Origin: an uncultured bacterium
Lineage (GTDB): Bacteria; Bacteroidota; Bacteroidia; Chitinophagales; Chitinophagaceae
Assembly (NCBI GenBank): GCA_903826405.1
Contig: CAIKEH010000044.1
Coordinates: 1 to 64,000 of the forward strand
Direction of reading: 5' to 3'
Length of the DNA: 64,000 nucleotides
Shown: in pieces, positions 1-9,300 of the stretch
Layout of the letters: each line of letters begins with the position of its first letter
Position numbering within the stretch: the first letter of the stretch is position 1
Notes under the pieces: generated by a model
What the model was told of the DNA's origin: nothing
Database searches by the model: none
Seen by the model: only the letters and a program-made list of their open reading frames with translations
Made by a program: the position numbers and the translations under genes

Positions 1-315
1 AAGCTGAATGTTTCCAAGCAGGGAATACTGGATATAGAAAAGCGGGAAAAAGACGGGTCCATCACCATCAAATCGCTGAAAGAAATAGCCCGGGCATTGG
101 ATATGCAATTGGTATATGGCTTTGTTCCAAATGATGGATCATTGGACGCATTAATTGAAAAGAGGGCCACCGAACTGGCCACCAAAATTGTATTGCGTAC
201 TTCTAATACCATGAAGCTCGAAGACCAGGGCAATACCAACAAGCGTATTGTAAAGGCCATCAAAGAAAGAGCTGAAGAAATTAAAAAAGAAATGCCTAAA
301 ATTTTATGGGATTAG
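1..315 (+). CDS. Mobile mystery protein A, HTH regulator (5' end outside window)
   Basis: The reading frame is open from the first base, so the gene starts upstream of the window; 104 residues are visible. It has the end of an XRE-type helix-turn-helix (VSKQGILDIEKRE, then a stretch ending LDMQLVYGFVP), the pattern of the TIGR02612 'mobile mystery protein A' family. A lysine- and glutamate-rich helical tail follows. The stop codon lies inside the start of the Fic gene (10-base overlap), so the two are translationally coupled. By family knowledge A is the DNA-binding member of a two-gene cassette found in varied mobile contexts and likened to addiction modules; it probably represses its own operon. 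The internal TTG/ATG near 97-105 is not the true start, because the HTH continues upstream of it. Confidence 0.85.
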   Translation, partial: KLNVSKQGILDIEKREKDGSITIKSLKEIARALDMQLVYGFVPNDGSLDALIEKRATELATKIVLRTSNTMKLEDQGNTNKRIVKAIKERAEEIKKEMPKILWD

Positions 316-902
316 ATTTAGACTACATAGATGGACAAACCCCCTTAGATGAAGAAGAAAAAGATGGCCTGCTTATTCCTACCATTGCCACCCGTGGTGA
401 ATTAGACGAGTTTGAGCAGCAGAATATTGAACAGGCAGTGCAATGGACTTTAGGCCGTTCCTTTAAGCCTGAGCTGATTTTTACCGAAGACTTTATCCGC
501 ACAGTACATAAGCGGATGTATGCCGATGTATGGGCATGGGCAGGTGATTTCCGGAAAACCAACAAGAACATTGGGGTTGAGAAATGGCAAATACCATCCG
601 ACCTTAAATACCTGCTGGATGATGCTAAGTATTGGCACGAAAACAATACCTACCCACCCGATGAAATTGCTGTAAGGTTCAAGCACCGCATTGTAAGTAT
701 TCATTGCTTTCCAAACGGCAACGGGCGGCATAGCCGGTTAATGGCCGATATTATCATCGAAAAAATATACAAGCAGCCTGTTTTTAGTTGGGGTGCTGCC
801 AACCTTTCCAGCGAAGGCGATACCCGGACAGCCTACTTTAAAGCCGTTAAAACTGCCGATAAAGGAGATTACAGTTTGCTGCTGGCTTTCGCCAGGTCAT
901 AG
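306..902 (+). CDS. Mobile mystery protein B, Fic-family protein
   Basis: 198 residues with the Fic core motif HCFPNGNGRHSR at residues 133-144: the catalytic His, the GNGR anion-binding loop and the second Arg are all present. Asn stands where many Fic proteins have Asp/Glu, and I believe this is normal for the mobile mystery B subfamily (TIGR02613). Fic proteins usually transfer AMP or another phosphate-containing group to a target hydroxyl. The N-terminal region includes a GELDEFEQQN segment seen in this subfamily. I could not find a clear (S/T)xxxE(G/N) inhibitory helix in this protein. It overlaps the A gene and forms a toxin-antitoxin-like pair with it; the target is unknown. The gene is intact. 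Confidence 0.88.
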   Translation: MGLDLDYIDGQTPLDEEEKDGLLIPTIATRGELDEFEQQNIEQAVQWTLGRSFKPELIFTEDFIRTVHKRMYADVWAWAGDFRKTNKNIGVEKWQIPSDLKYLLDDAKYWHENNTYPPDEIAVRFKHRIVSIHCFPNGNGRHSRLMADIIIEKIYKQPVFSWGAANLSSEGDTRTAYFKAVKTADKGDYSLLLAFARS

Positions 903-1000
903 GTAATTGTAACCATCCATTTCATACACATTCAAAAGCCTCCTTCGGGCCCTTTTTTTGTTTCCTACACCTTTGCAACCTTTACTCTCTTTGCAGACTT

Positions 1001-1035
1001 TGCAAGCCTGCCCGTCCGTTCAGGCGGGGTTTGCA
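1001..1035. repeat. Imperfect hairpin in the gap after the Fic gene
   Basis: In the 182-base gap between two convergent genes, TGCAA (1001-1005) pairs with TTGCA (1031-1035), and GCCTG (1006-1010) with CAGGC (1021-1025); GGGGT at 1026-1030 bulges out. It may help terminate transcription from either side or be a copy of a small intergenic repeat. No other structure stands out, apart from a T-run at about 953-961 after a GC-rich stretch that could end the fic transcript. Confidence 0.3.
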
Positions 1036-1084
1036 CATTGCTATTTTCTTTAGTAAGCATTTGCTTTTTTTCGCTTCTTGCGGA

Positions 1085-2494
1085 TTAATTAAATTGGATA
1101 TTCAAATTTTTATGTCGAAATCCTTTTGAAAGAAAAGCCAGATAAATAAGTCCGATAAACACCCAGATCCCACCAACAATAAATGTCTTCAGTGGCAAGT
1201 TGATCCAGATCATGAGGCAGAATATAAATCCCAAGGCAGAGGGTATAAAGTGGAGGAAAAACCCTTTCATAGATTTTACGGGCGACTTGAAATAATATTC
1301 AAACATCGATGCAACATTCACACTCATGAATGCTAAAAATGCTCCAAAATTCAATAGCCAGGCAGCATTTTCAAAATTCAACAGTAGTGAGCCGATCAGA
1401 GCAAGAAAACCAATGATCAATATATTGTAATTTGGACTGGAATGTTTTTTATCAAGGTGCCCGAATATCTTTTTGGGGATCACACCATCTCGACCCATTG
1501 CATAAAGCAATCTGGAAGCACCAAGTTGTCCGGCCGATCCGGATCCGATCATGCCCACCAGCAAGACAAATGACAATGAACCATCCAGTAAGGCACCACC
1601 CACACGGTTGGCCACTTTCAGGATCGCGGTATCTAAAGCGTCATTTTGTGCTGTCGCATCCGGCAAACTCATGGTTTGTGCGATGAAATCGGGCCATGAC
1701 AAATGTGCGAGGTAAATCTGCATAGCGCTCCATATTCCGGTAATTACGCAGGTCAGTACCATGGCAATGATCATGACATTTCTTTTGGATTTTTTCACCT
1801 CTTCAGCCAAAGTTGTTATACCATCAAACCCTATATAAGTAACCGCAGTTAAGGCTGTCCCGGTTGCTATCGCTCCCCATGAAAATGTGCTTGGATCATA
1901 AATGGGTTTCGTTGAGAATAAACCGGCGAATCCATTTTTAAGGAATATGTAGCGAATGGCGGCAGACATGAAATAGAATACCACGACACTCATGATGACC
2001 AATATCACCTTATTCGCCTCTGATGCCATCTTGATTCCATTCAGATTTATGGTAGTGAATAAAATGATATATATAAATATGAAAAATGAATATGGAATAA
2101 ACGGAAGCATATGGTTTGAAGTGATACTAGAAAAAATCGTGCAGATGATGGGGAAGAGAAGATAGTCCATGAACATGGACCATCCAACAATGAATCCGAG
2201 GTATGGATGTAATCCTTTGCCAACATAGGTGTAAGCGGAACCGGAAACGGGATAACGTCGCGCCATTTTGCCATAACTAATGGCTGTGAATATCATGGCT
2301 ATCATGGCAATAAGGATCGTTGTTACAGCATGGCCATTTGAAGTATGATTGGCATGTCCAAATATGGACAATGCGGCTACGGGTTCAACAAGGATCAGAC
2401 CATAAATGATCAGATCACGTAGGGATAAGGCCCTAAGCAATTCACCATTTGAAGAATTATTTCGAACATTCTGTATACGTGAAGTTTTGATCAT
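1085..2494 (-). CDS. APC-superfamily amino-acid/polyamine permease
   Basis: 469 residues, very hydrophobic, with about 12 predicted membrane helices. The N-terminal half has the APC signature: a helix starting near LRDLIIYGLILVEPVAALSIFG, then the SYGKMARRYPVSGSAYTYVG loop and GFIVGWSMFMDYLL. The pattern is close to putrescine importers of the PuuP type, but the substrate cannot be assigned from sequence alone. It would act in the cytoplasmic membrane as a secondary importer. It stands alone, convergent with the Fic gene and preceded by a long gap, so it is probably monocistronic. The ATG at 2494 is used because helix 1 follows at the usual distance. Confidence 0.85.
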   Translation of the reverse strand: MIKTSRIQNVRNNSSNGELLRALSLRDLIIYGLILVEPVAALSIFGHANHTSNGHAVTTILIAMIAMIFTAISYGKMARRYPVSGSAYTYVGKGLHPYLGFIVGWSMFMDYLLFPIICTIFSSITSNHMLPFIPYSFFIFIYIILFTTINLNGIKMASEANKVILVIMSVVVFYFMSAAIRYIFLKNGFAGLFSTKPIYDPSTFSWGAIATGTALTAVTYIGFDGITTLAEEVKKSKRNVMIIAMVLTCVITGIWSAMQIYLAHLSWPDFIAQTMSLPDATAQNDALDTAILKVANRVGGALLDGSLSFVLLVGMIGSGSAGQLGASRLLYAMGRDGVIPKKIFGHLDKKHSSPNYNILIIGFLALIGSLLLNFENAAWLLNFGAFLAFMSVNVASMFEYYFKSPVKSMKGFFLHFIPSALGFIFCLMIWINLPLKTFIVGGIWVFIGLIYLAFLSKGFRHKNLNIQFN

Positions 2495-3045
2495 ACTTGT
2501 TTTTTTAAATAGTACATGAATTTCGATACTTGATGGAAAAAATCAACTATATATACATCTGCGATTCAAGTAAAAGTAATTGATCATAGAGCTATTTAAC
2601 ATCTAATGAACATTTATTTTACCCCCAGTTCACATTAAGTAGAACTTCCCTAAGATTTGTGATTTCAACATAGTTCGATCATCCGTTTTTTCTCGTTTTG
2701 ACTTGATCTCAATCTATTTGGTCCACAAGGGGGCATTTGTACATACCCCTTGAAGTTGATGTTTTTTTTGATCTTTCCGAGCTGAATTTCCAGTCCATAT
2801 CCTGATTCTCTGAAATTCTTTCCGATTGATTTTTAATCAATTGAAATCCAAATATTTGTATTTATACTGCATTGCAGTTCAGCGGAAATGAACTTTTTCT
2901 AAAAATGATTATTTTCGGGCCGATTCACTTGAAAAATGCATGCAGTTCACTCAAGATTATTTTCTATCCTCATGTTGAGTCTCAATCACGGACTGTAGAC
3001 TTGCGCTTCATGTCAAGATAAATTAATTCAACTCAATACCAAGGC
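2495..3045. other. 551-base intergenic region between divergent genes
   Basis: AT-rich gap between the minus-strand permease and the plus-strand acetyltransferase, which must hold both promoters. I see no gene or RNA. Small features: an inverted repeat ATTGATT-ttt-AATCAAT at 2825-2841, and the 9-mer TGCAGTTCA twice (2873 and 2941), either of which could be an operator. No convincing TAnnTTTG promoter was identified. Confidence 0.4.
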
Positions 3046-3708
3046 ATGAGTTTCGATCCTGCACATTATCAAATACGGACCATGAATGCTTCAGATTTTC
3101 CAACGATCAGAGATATCTGCAAGCTGGTTTATCCTGAGGATACTCCCTATACGGAAGAGGAATTGGCGAAGCACAAGGAACTTTATCCACAAGGACAATT
3201 CGTTGCGGAACACTTGGCTACAGGAAATGTAGCTGGCGTACATTTTTCACTCAGGATCAGTATGAATGATTATCATATTGATGATTCTTGGGACGTGCTG
3301 ACCGCTCATGGAACTTTTGAAGATCACGATCCTGTGAATGGACACACTCTTTATGGAGCAGATGTGTTCGTCAGTCCAGAGCACCAGCATCACGGACTGG
3401 CTCACGCCCTGACCGATGCTACACGAAAGCTGGCGGTAGAAGAAGGTCTTTGGCGAATGGTGGCCGGTAGCCGTTTGCCGGGATATTCAACCGTGGTTGA
3501 CGAAATCTCCCCATTGAAGTATGTTCAGGAGATCGTAGAAGGCAAACGCATCGACCCTGTTTTAACAGCGCATTTGAAAGACGGGTGGTCGGTGGTAAAG
3601 CCGATCCAGGGTTATCTTGCCCATGACCCTGAAAGTGCAGGTTGGGCCGCTGTGATCCAATGGATCAATCCGGATTGTCCTCCGCCTCCAGGATTTGAAC
3701 TTCGATGA
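3046..3708 (+). CDS. GNAT-family N-acetyltransferase
   Basis: 220 residues. The N-terminus (YQIRTMNASDFPTIRDI) is a typical first strand-helix of a GNAT fold, and residues around 107-124 (ADVFVSPEHQHHGLAHAL) match motif A, the acetyl-CoA pyrophosphate loop (Q-x-x-G-x-A). The length and C-terminal region resemble the GNAT domain that in some bacteria is fused to a carbon-nitrogen hydrolase, but no hydrolase domain follows here. Likely a cytoplasmic acyltransferase of unknown substrate. It has its own promoter region and no co-directional neighbour close by. Confidence 0.75.
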   Translation: MSFDPAHYQIRTMNASDFPTIRDICKLVYPEDTPYTEEELAKHKELYPQGQFVAEHLATGNVAGVHFSLRISMNDYHIDDSWDVLTAHGTFEDHDPVNGHTLYGADVFVSPEHQHHGLAHALTDATRKLAVEEGLWRMVAGSRLPGYSTVVDEISPLKYVQEIVEGKRIDPVLTAHLKDGWSVVKPIQGYLAHDPESAGWAAVIQWINPDCPPPPGFELR

Positions 3709-4204
3709 GCTTTATCCACTTCCGTCATTTTAAGGATCTTTGACTTTGATAAATGATGATTCTTTGCTGTCGAATGCCTTTTCAAATACTGTCATTGCCT
3801 GGATTGCATGAACCATCACATTTTTAAATTACATGGATCCTGTTGCTTAGGGAAGCTGATCCAATTCTCCTGTTCATTGATCGATCATATATTTTCGGAA
3901 AGGTGATATTTCGACTGGGATTTCCTGATTTCCCTGAAGCCATATCGTTTCATTTCCTCCATCTGAATTTCCTAGGGATCATGCGATATTTATTGCTTAA
4001 AAGGGATTTCGTACGCAAACAGATTTGATAACAGGACCCGGTTGATGTGGTCATTTTCCGATAAGGGATCTCCTTCATTTTAGAAAAACTCGATTTGATG
4101 CCGCCTCCGATCGAAATCCTGTTTGCCTTAGGTTAATTGTTCTCTTTGACGTACCTTTTTGCCGACAAACCCTCTAACAGTCCATGATTCCAAAAATCGC
4201 CATC
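3709..4204. other. About 500-base gap without a convincing gene
   Basis: Lies between the acetyltransferase and the DUF1080 gene. A 61-codon open frame at 3843-4028 is hydrophobic and phenylalanine-rich but resembles no known protein and lacks start context, so I do not call it. Near the 3' end TACCTTTT (4152-4159) resembles a Bacteroidota -7 box, but no TTG sits at the right distance. Confidence 0.35.
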
Positions 4205-5149
4205 ATGAAAAAATTCATCGCGGCCATCAGGCCAATCGTTATTTTATCGCTTTGCACTTGCTTTTACTTTTCTGTTTTTTCCCAGTCGCACTCGGAATCC
4301 CTTGAAGGCAGGTGGGATCTGACCGTCAATCGTGGTGACCGGATGGTGCCCTCTTGGCTGGAAGTCCGCCACTCCGGCCTCAAGAACCTGTTCGGACGTT
4401 TCGTTGGTGACGGCGGAAGTGCACGACCCATCTCCCAGGTTTTTTTCAAGGAGGGAAAGATGAATTTCAGCATCCCTGCACAGTGGGATAATAGCGACAA
4501 GGATTTAGTGGTGGAAGGCACTCTGCAGGATGGGAAACTGAGTGGTACGATGGTCACGCCGATGGGGAAGACTTATTCGTGGACCGGCGTGCGCGCACCG
4601 CGGCTGTACACCGAGAAAGAGCCTGCATGGGGAAGCCCTGTGAAATTGTTCAATGGTGTGAATATGGATGGATGGAAGGCCCTCGGCGACAACCAGTGGG
4701 TGGTTGAGAAAGGAGTTTTGAAAAGCCCACGTTCAGGTTCCAATATCCGCACGGAGAAAACCTTTTCTGATTTCAAACTGCATATCGAATTCCGCTATCC
4801 CGCTGAAAGCAACAGTGGTGTTTACCTGAGGGGTCGTTATGAGGTGCAGGTCGCAGACAGCAAAGGAAAGGAGCCATTAAGTGACTTGTTGGGTGGAATT
4901 TATGGGTTCATCGATCCATGGGAGATGGTTGCCAAAGGTCCCGGGGAATGGCAGTCATACGATATCACACTGGTAGGTCGCATGGTCACGGTAGTGGCCA
5001 ATGGGAAAACCATCATTTACAAGCAGCAGATACCTGGAATCACAGGCGGTGCTTTGGACAGCAATGAAGGCGAACCCGGGCCGATCATGATACAGGGCGA
5101 TCATGGTCCGATCGAATACAGGAACATCGTGATCACGCCTGCAAAATAA
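4205..5149 (+). CDS. Secreted DUF1080 (3-keto-disaccharide hydrolase-like) protein
   Basis: 314 residues from the chosen ATG. An in-frame ATG at 4184 would add seven residues in front of a good signal peptide (MKKFIAAIRP then a hydrophobic core ending FSQS), so 4205 is preferred. Residues about 30-130 form a small beta-rich domain. The rest is a DUF1080 jelly-roll with the usual markers: NGVNMDGWKALG, FRYPAESNSGVYLRG, a buried EVQVADS strand, and GEWQSYDITLVGR. DUF1080 members include 3-keto-glucoside hydrolases and carbohydrate-binding modules. The GH97 enzyme lies about 100 bases downstream on the same strand, which suggests joint action on oligosaccharides outside the inner membrane. Confidence 0.85.
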   Translation: MKKFIAAIRPIVILSLCTCFYFSVFSQSHSESLEGRWDLTVNRGDRMVPSWLEVRHSGLKNLFGRFVGDGGSARPISQVFFKEGKMNFSIPAQWDNSDKDLVVEGTLQDGKLSGTMVTPMGKTYSWTGVRAPRLYTEKEPAWGSPVKLFNGVNMDGWKALGDNQWVVEKGVLKSPRSGSNIRTEKTFSDFKLHIEFRYPAESNSGVYLRGRYEVQVADSKGKEPLSDLLGGIYGFIDPWEMVAKGPGEWQSYDITLVGRMVTVVANGKTIIYKQQIPGITGGALDSNEGEPGPIMIQGDHGPIEYRNIVITPAK

Positions 5150-5250
5150 TCATCACTTTGATCATTCGGAAGCGGATAAAATCCTCCTGATAGGTTTTGT
5201 ATACTCCCGATCGAATAGTGAATTGTGCTTTCCAGATCTAATGTTGCTGC

Positions 5251-7230
5251 ATGAAATATCTCTGTTCATGTCTGCTGCCTATTCTTTTCTTCCATCTGGC
5301 TCATGCAGGAAAGGAACTTGAATTACATTCCCCTGATGGTAAGCTCCGGGTGGTAGTGTCTGCCGCTCCCACCCTGAACTGGTCCGTATGGGATGGAAAT
5401 AGACCTTTGCTGTCACCTTCAGGGATAGACATCCTTCTCGGAAATGGACTGCGAATGGGTGATGCCATCAAGATCAGGAAAGTGGTTAGCCGCTCCAACA
5501 ACACCGTCATCATTCCTCCTGTTGCTGAAAAAAGGCGAATGATTCCCGATATTTATCAGGAACTGGCCATAACATTCGACAAGGGTTTCGGGATCATATT
5601 CCGTGCATATGACGACGGTGTCGCTTATCGTATCGTGACAGATATCAAAGACAGTATTACTATTATTTCTGAAAAGGCTGAGTTTCGATTCCCTGATGCA
5701 AGTCCAGTTTATTTTCCCGAGGTATCCCCAAGAACAGATGCCGATCGGTTCCATTCCAGTTTTGAAGAATTGTATCAGTTCAAGCCATTGGATAGTATCC
5801 GACCCAATAGCCTGCTGTTCACTCCTGTTTTGGTGAAACCTACGAACGGTACGTCCATTGGTATTACGGAGTCCGATCTGGAAGACTATCCGGGTATGTT
5901 CCTGAAGGGTAATGATGATCATGGTTTATATGGCGAATTCGCTCCTTTTCCTGAAGAACGGAAGGTTGTTGGAGGTGAATTCAAACAGGTGATCGTCACG
6001 AAAAGAGCGGGCTACCTTGCCAGGACAAATGGGAAACGTGCCTTCCCGTGGCGTGTGCTGATCATTGCTCGTGAAGACAGGGAACTTCCAGCCAATGATA
6101 TCGTATACCGTTTAGGGTCGCCATCCCGTATTACTGATCCGTCTTGGATACATCCGGGAAAAGGCACTGATGAATGGATCATAGGGGTGAACCTGTTCAA
6201 TGTACCATTCAAGTCCGGAGTGAATACGGCTACTTACAAATACTATATCGATTTCGCCAAGCGATTCGGTTTCGAGCGTATCATGATGGATGCAGGTTGG
6301 AGTGACCCCGAAGACCTTTTCCGGATCAACCCTTCCATCAACATGGATACGATTTCCGCATATGCCCGCGAAAAAGGCATCAGGCTCAGTATGTGGACCC
6401 TCGCCATGACCCTTGACCGTCAATTGGAACCTGCGTTAGACAGATTCAACGCCTGGGGTGTGGATTTCATCATGACCGATTTCATCGATCGTGACGATCA
6501 GGAGATGGTTATATTCTATAGCCGTGTGGCAGCCGCTTGTGCGAGACATAAGCTCATGATTATGTATCACGGAGCCTACAAGCCTGCAGGTTTCAGCAGG
6601 ACATGGCCGAATGCAATCACACGTGAATCCGTCTTAGGCTCGGAATACAATGCGTGGAGCGACAAACCATCACCCGAACACAATCTCATGCTGCCCTTCA
6701 TACGCATGACGGCAGGCCCTATGGATTATGAACCCGGAATCCTGGACAATGCCTCTCAGAAGACCTTTCGTCCCATTTGGGAAAAGGTCATGTCTTCGGG
6801 GACACGCTGTCATCAGGCTGCCATGTTCGTGGTCTATGACAGTCCGATACAACTATTTTCCGGGAATCCTTCACAAGGATGGGTTGAACCTACCTTCATG
6901 GAACTCATCGGAAGCATACCCACCACCTGGGATACGACCATTGTATTGGATGGGAAAGTGGGAGACTATATCATTACCGCCCGCAGGAAAGGAGAGGATT
7001 GGTGGATAGGGGCGATGACGGATTGGACCCCCCGGGACCTCTTACTTGATCTCGGGTTCCTCGGCAAAGGAGCCTATACTGCTACCATCTGCAAAGATGG
7101 AGTGAATGCAGATCGTCATGCTTCCGATCACATCATATCAGATCAAGTGATCAGGGCACCTCAAAAAATGTCCTTCCATCTTGCTCCGGGTGGAGGGTAT
7201 CTGGTGAGGTTGAAAAAAAATAAAGAATGA
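5251..7230 (+). CDS. Glycoside hydrolase family 97, probably retaining type
   Basis: 659 residues with a signal peptide (cleavage near LAHA-GKE). The N-terminal beta-sandwich (LHSPDGKLRVVV, YDDGVAYRI) and the central (beta/alpha)8 barrel (RIMMDAGWSD, then MTDFIDRDDQ) are those of GH97. Using catalytic positions remembered from the two characterised Bacteroides enzymes, Asp410 fits the nucleophile of the retaining alpha-galactosidase type and Glu465 (TRESVLGSE) the acid/base. The inverting SusB-type base is replaced by Gly441 (YHGAYKP). I therefore expect a retaining alpha-galactosidase or beta-L-arabinopyranosidase rather than a SusB-like alpha-glucosidase. Likely periplasmic. The gene is followed convergently, 15 bases away, by a ribokinase gene. 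Confidence 0.88.
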   Translation: MKYLCSCLLPILFFHLAHAGKELELHSPDGKLRVVVSAAPTLNWSVWDGNRPLLSPSGIDILLGNGLRMGDAIKIRKVVSRSNNTVIIPPVAEKRRMIPDIYQELAITFDKGFGIIFRAYDDGVAYRIVTDIKDSITIISEKAEFRFPDASPVYFPEVSPRTDADRFHSSFEELYQFKPLDSIRPNSLLFTPVLVKPTNGTSIGITESDLEDYPGMFLKGNDDHGLYGEFAPFPEERKVVGGEFKQVIVTKRAGYLARTNGKRAFPWRVLIIAREDRELPANDIVYRLGSPSRITDPSWIHPGKGTDEWIIGVNLFNVPFKSGVNTATYKYYIDFAKRFGFERIMMDAGWSDPEDLFRINPSINMDTISAYAREKGIRLSMWTLAMTLDRQLEPALDRFNAWGVDFIMTDFIDRDDQEMVIFYSRVAAACARHKLMIMYHGAYKPAGFSRTWPNAITRESVLGSEYNAWSDKPSPEHNLMLPFIRMTAGPMDYEPGILDNASQKTFRPIWEKVMSSGTRCHQAAMFVVYDSPIQLFSGNPSQGWVEPTFMELIGSIPTTWDTTIVLDGKVGDYIITARRKGEDWWIGAMTDWTPRDLLLDLGFLGKGAYTATICKDGVNADRHASDHIISDQVIRAPQKMSFHLAPGGGYLVRLKKNKE

Positions 7231-7251
7231 TCTTCTCTTCGCTGATCATTC
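7213..7251 (-). terminator. Hairpin terminator for the ribokinase gene
   Basis: GAATGATC (7225-7232) and GATCATTC (7244-7251) form a perfect 8-bp stem with an 11-base loop that overlaps both convergent stop codons. Read on the minus strand the stem is followed by a T-rich tract (complement of the A-run at 7213-7224), the layout of an intrinsic terminator for the minus-strand gene. Confidence 0.55.
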
Positions 7252-8148
7252 AGCCAACTCGTGCCGGTAGGGCATCGAAGGCTGCGCGCCCATCCGAGTG
7301 ACCGAATGAGATGCGGCACGACAAGCTGTTTCCATCGCCTCTTTCCAGTCCTTTCCGGATGCCAACTCAACCGCCAATACGCCATTGAAGACATCACCTG
7401 CTGCGGTGGTATCCACGGCATGGACTTTGGGAGCGGCAACTTCCATTTCAGATTCCTTGCTCTTATAGTAAACGCCTTTTGATCCCAAGGTGATGATGAC
7501 GTTTCTCACTCCTCTGGCCAGCAATGCTTCTGCGGCCATGGAAGCTGAAGCCTTGTCCCGTACTATGATGCCGGTCAGGATCTCAGCTTCAGTTTCATTG
7601 GGCGTGATGAGGTGCAGTAGAGGATAGAGTGAATGCGGTATGGATTGTGCCGGTGCTGGATTGAGGATCACCTTCTTGCCTAAAGCATGTGCCTGCTCAA
7701 TGGCGTGGATGACTGCATTCAGGTGGATCTCCAGTTGAAGCAAAATGATTTCACTCTTGATCAATGCATCTTTTGCTGCGTCGATCTCCGACGGTTGAAG
7801 TGTGCTGTTCGATCCGGGTGCCACGACGATCTCATTTTCACCTTCGCTATTCACCAGTATCAAGGCGACACCGGAAGCGGTTTCATGGTCGGTACTTATG
7901 TGTGAGGTGTCTATGCCTTCTTTTTTCAGTTCAGATATGGCTCGTTCTCCAAAAATATCCTTTCCGGTTCTGCCGATGAAGGTGACCTGACCGCCCATCC
8001 TTGCCGCAGCCACGGCTTGGTTCGCTCCTTTCCCCCCCGAGAACATAAAGAATTCTCCACCGATGATACTCTCGCCGGGTGCGGGGAATCTTGCGGCCTT
8101 CACGACCATATCCGTATTCGAACTTCCAATGACGGTGATGAGGGGCAT
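7246..8148 (-). CDS. rbsK: Ribokinase (PfkB family)
   Basis: 300 residues, the normal ribokinase length. Both PfkB signatures are present: the N-terminal substrate-binding GGKGANQAVAAARMGG and the C-terminal DTTAAGDVFNG, with the catalytic base at Asp252. NPAP and TPNETEA motifs in the middle are typical of RbsK. It phosphorylates D-ribose at O5 with ATP, feeding the pentose-phosphate pathway and nucleotide synthesis. The DMT-type sugar transporter gene lies 71 bases upstream on the same strand, so the two probably form an uptake-and-phosphorylation operon. Confidence 0.88.
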   Translation of the reverse strand: MPLITVIGSSNTDMVVKAARFPAPGESIIGGEFFMFSGGKGANQAVAAARMGGQVTFIGRTGKDIFGERAISELKKEGIDTSHISTDHETASGVALILVNSEGENEIVVAPGSNSTLQPSEIDAAKDALIKSEIILLQLEIHLNAVIHAIEQAHALGKKVILNPAPAQSIPHSLYPLLHLITPNETEAEILTGIIVRDKASASMAAEALLARGVRNVIITLGSKGVYYKSKESEMEVAAPKVHAVDTTAAGDVFNGVLAVELASGKDWKEAMETACRAASHSVTRMGAQPSMPYRHELAE

Positions 8149-8219
8149 AAAACAGATTCAGCTTTCAGATTAAAAATATTAATACATGATTACAGAGACA
8201 TTCTGGATCACAGCTGATC

Positions 8220-9215
8220 TCATCGGGCATAAATGATCAGTGCGATGCCAATAACATAAAGTAGTAACATCAGGTTGAGCAGTCTGGATGTTCCAGTGGG
8301 GGCATCTTTGAATTCCTTCCAGATATATATTCCCCAAACAGCTGCGATAACGGTAGCTCCTTGTCCGAGTCCATAAGAGATCGCTGGACCGGCCTTGTCG
8401 GAAGCGATGATGCTGAAGGACATGCCGAGGCACCAGATGGCACCACCGAGGATCCCAGTAAGATGATCACGCAGGCTTCCTTTGAAATAGGCACCGAAAG
8501 TAGTAGGCGTGCCTGAGAAGGGTCTGCGCATGATGAAGGTATTGAAGAGGAGGTTGCTGAGGAACATACCCAGGGCGAAGAACACGAGTGCAGAATAGGG
8601 ACTGAGTTTCCCCGCTTCAGGTACGCTGAAATCGGAGAACATGGACTTGGCCACGAACCTATAGAAGAAACCCATAAGGAGACCTGCCGTCACGGATAGT
8701 AGTAATCCTTTTGAAGAGGTGTTGGTCTTGCCCAAAGATAAATTACGATAAGCTTTTGCATTCAGCAATATGGCGATAGCGATCAATGCCACGCCGGCGA
8801 AGAGGACCATGGAGTTCCCTTGGGGATTGTCGATATAATTGACGATGACGCCGAGAACGAGAGCGATGCCTATGCCGACGGGGAATGCTACCGACATGCC
8901 TGCTATGGAGATGGCAGCGACCAAAAGAATATTGGAAGCATTGAAGATGGCTCCACCGAGCATGGCGGAATGCTTGTATGTTCTTTCTGCCTGGGCAAGG
9001 TCATCCAGGAATGACCTGCCAGCCTGCCCATGGCTTCCAAGGGTGAATGCGAGTATAAGAGTGAAGACTAGGATACCGATCACATAATCCCAATAGAAAA
9101 GTTCAAATCGCCAATGGCCAGCGGCCAGTTTCTGAGTATTTGCCCAGGATCCCCAGCAGAGCATGGTGATCACACAAAAGAGTACGGCCGTAGTGTAACT
9201 TTCCAGAATGAACAT
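8220..9215 (-). CDS. DMT-superfamily sugar transporter (RhaT/GlcU-like)
   Basis: 331 residues with about 10 predicted membrane helices. The start (FCVITMLCWGSWANTQKLA) and the internal FPVGIGIALVLGVIVNYI and GGAIWCLGMSFSIIASDKAG stretches are those of the glucose/ribose porter and L-rhamnose transporter branch of the drug/metabolite transporter superfamily. Its position directly upstream of the ribokinase gene argues for ribose or another pentose as substrate; this is inference. It would act as a cation symporter in the inner membrane. Confidence 0.78.
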   Translation of the reverse strand: MFILESYTTAVLFCVITMLCWGSWANTQKLAAGHWRFELFYWDYVIGILVFTLILAFTLGSHGQAGRSFLDDLAQAERTYKHSAMLGGAIFNASNILLVAAISIAGMSVAFPVGIGIALVLGVIVNYIDNPQGNSMVLFAGVALIAIAILLNAKAYRNLSLGKTNTSSKGLLLSVTAGLLMGFFYRFVAKSMFSDFSVPEAGKLSPYSALVFFALGMFLSNLLFNTFIMRRPFSGTPTTFGAYFKGSLRDHLTGILGGAIWCLGMSFSIIASDKAGPAISYGLGQGATVIAAVWGIYIWKEFKDAPTGTSRLLNLMLLLYVIGIALIIYAR

Positions 9216-9300
9216 GATTATGGATTTCCATGAATGTAACCAAATTTCTGAAATCGCATTTCACCTTCCGAAATAGGCAAACCTGAATGTTGATTCAATA

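Noticed and set aside
450-731. Antisense frames across the Fic gene and elsewhere
   Set aside because: Shadows of real genes: no family match, and the sense frames are strongly supported by motifs.
3843-4028. 61-codon open frame in the intergenic region
   Set aside because: Low-complexity hydrophobic, no start context, no match to a known fold; typical random frame in AT-rich sequence.
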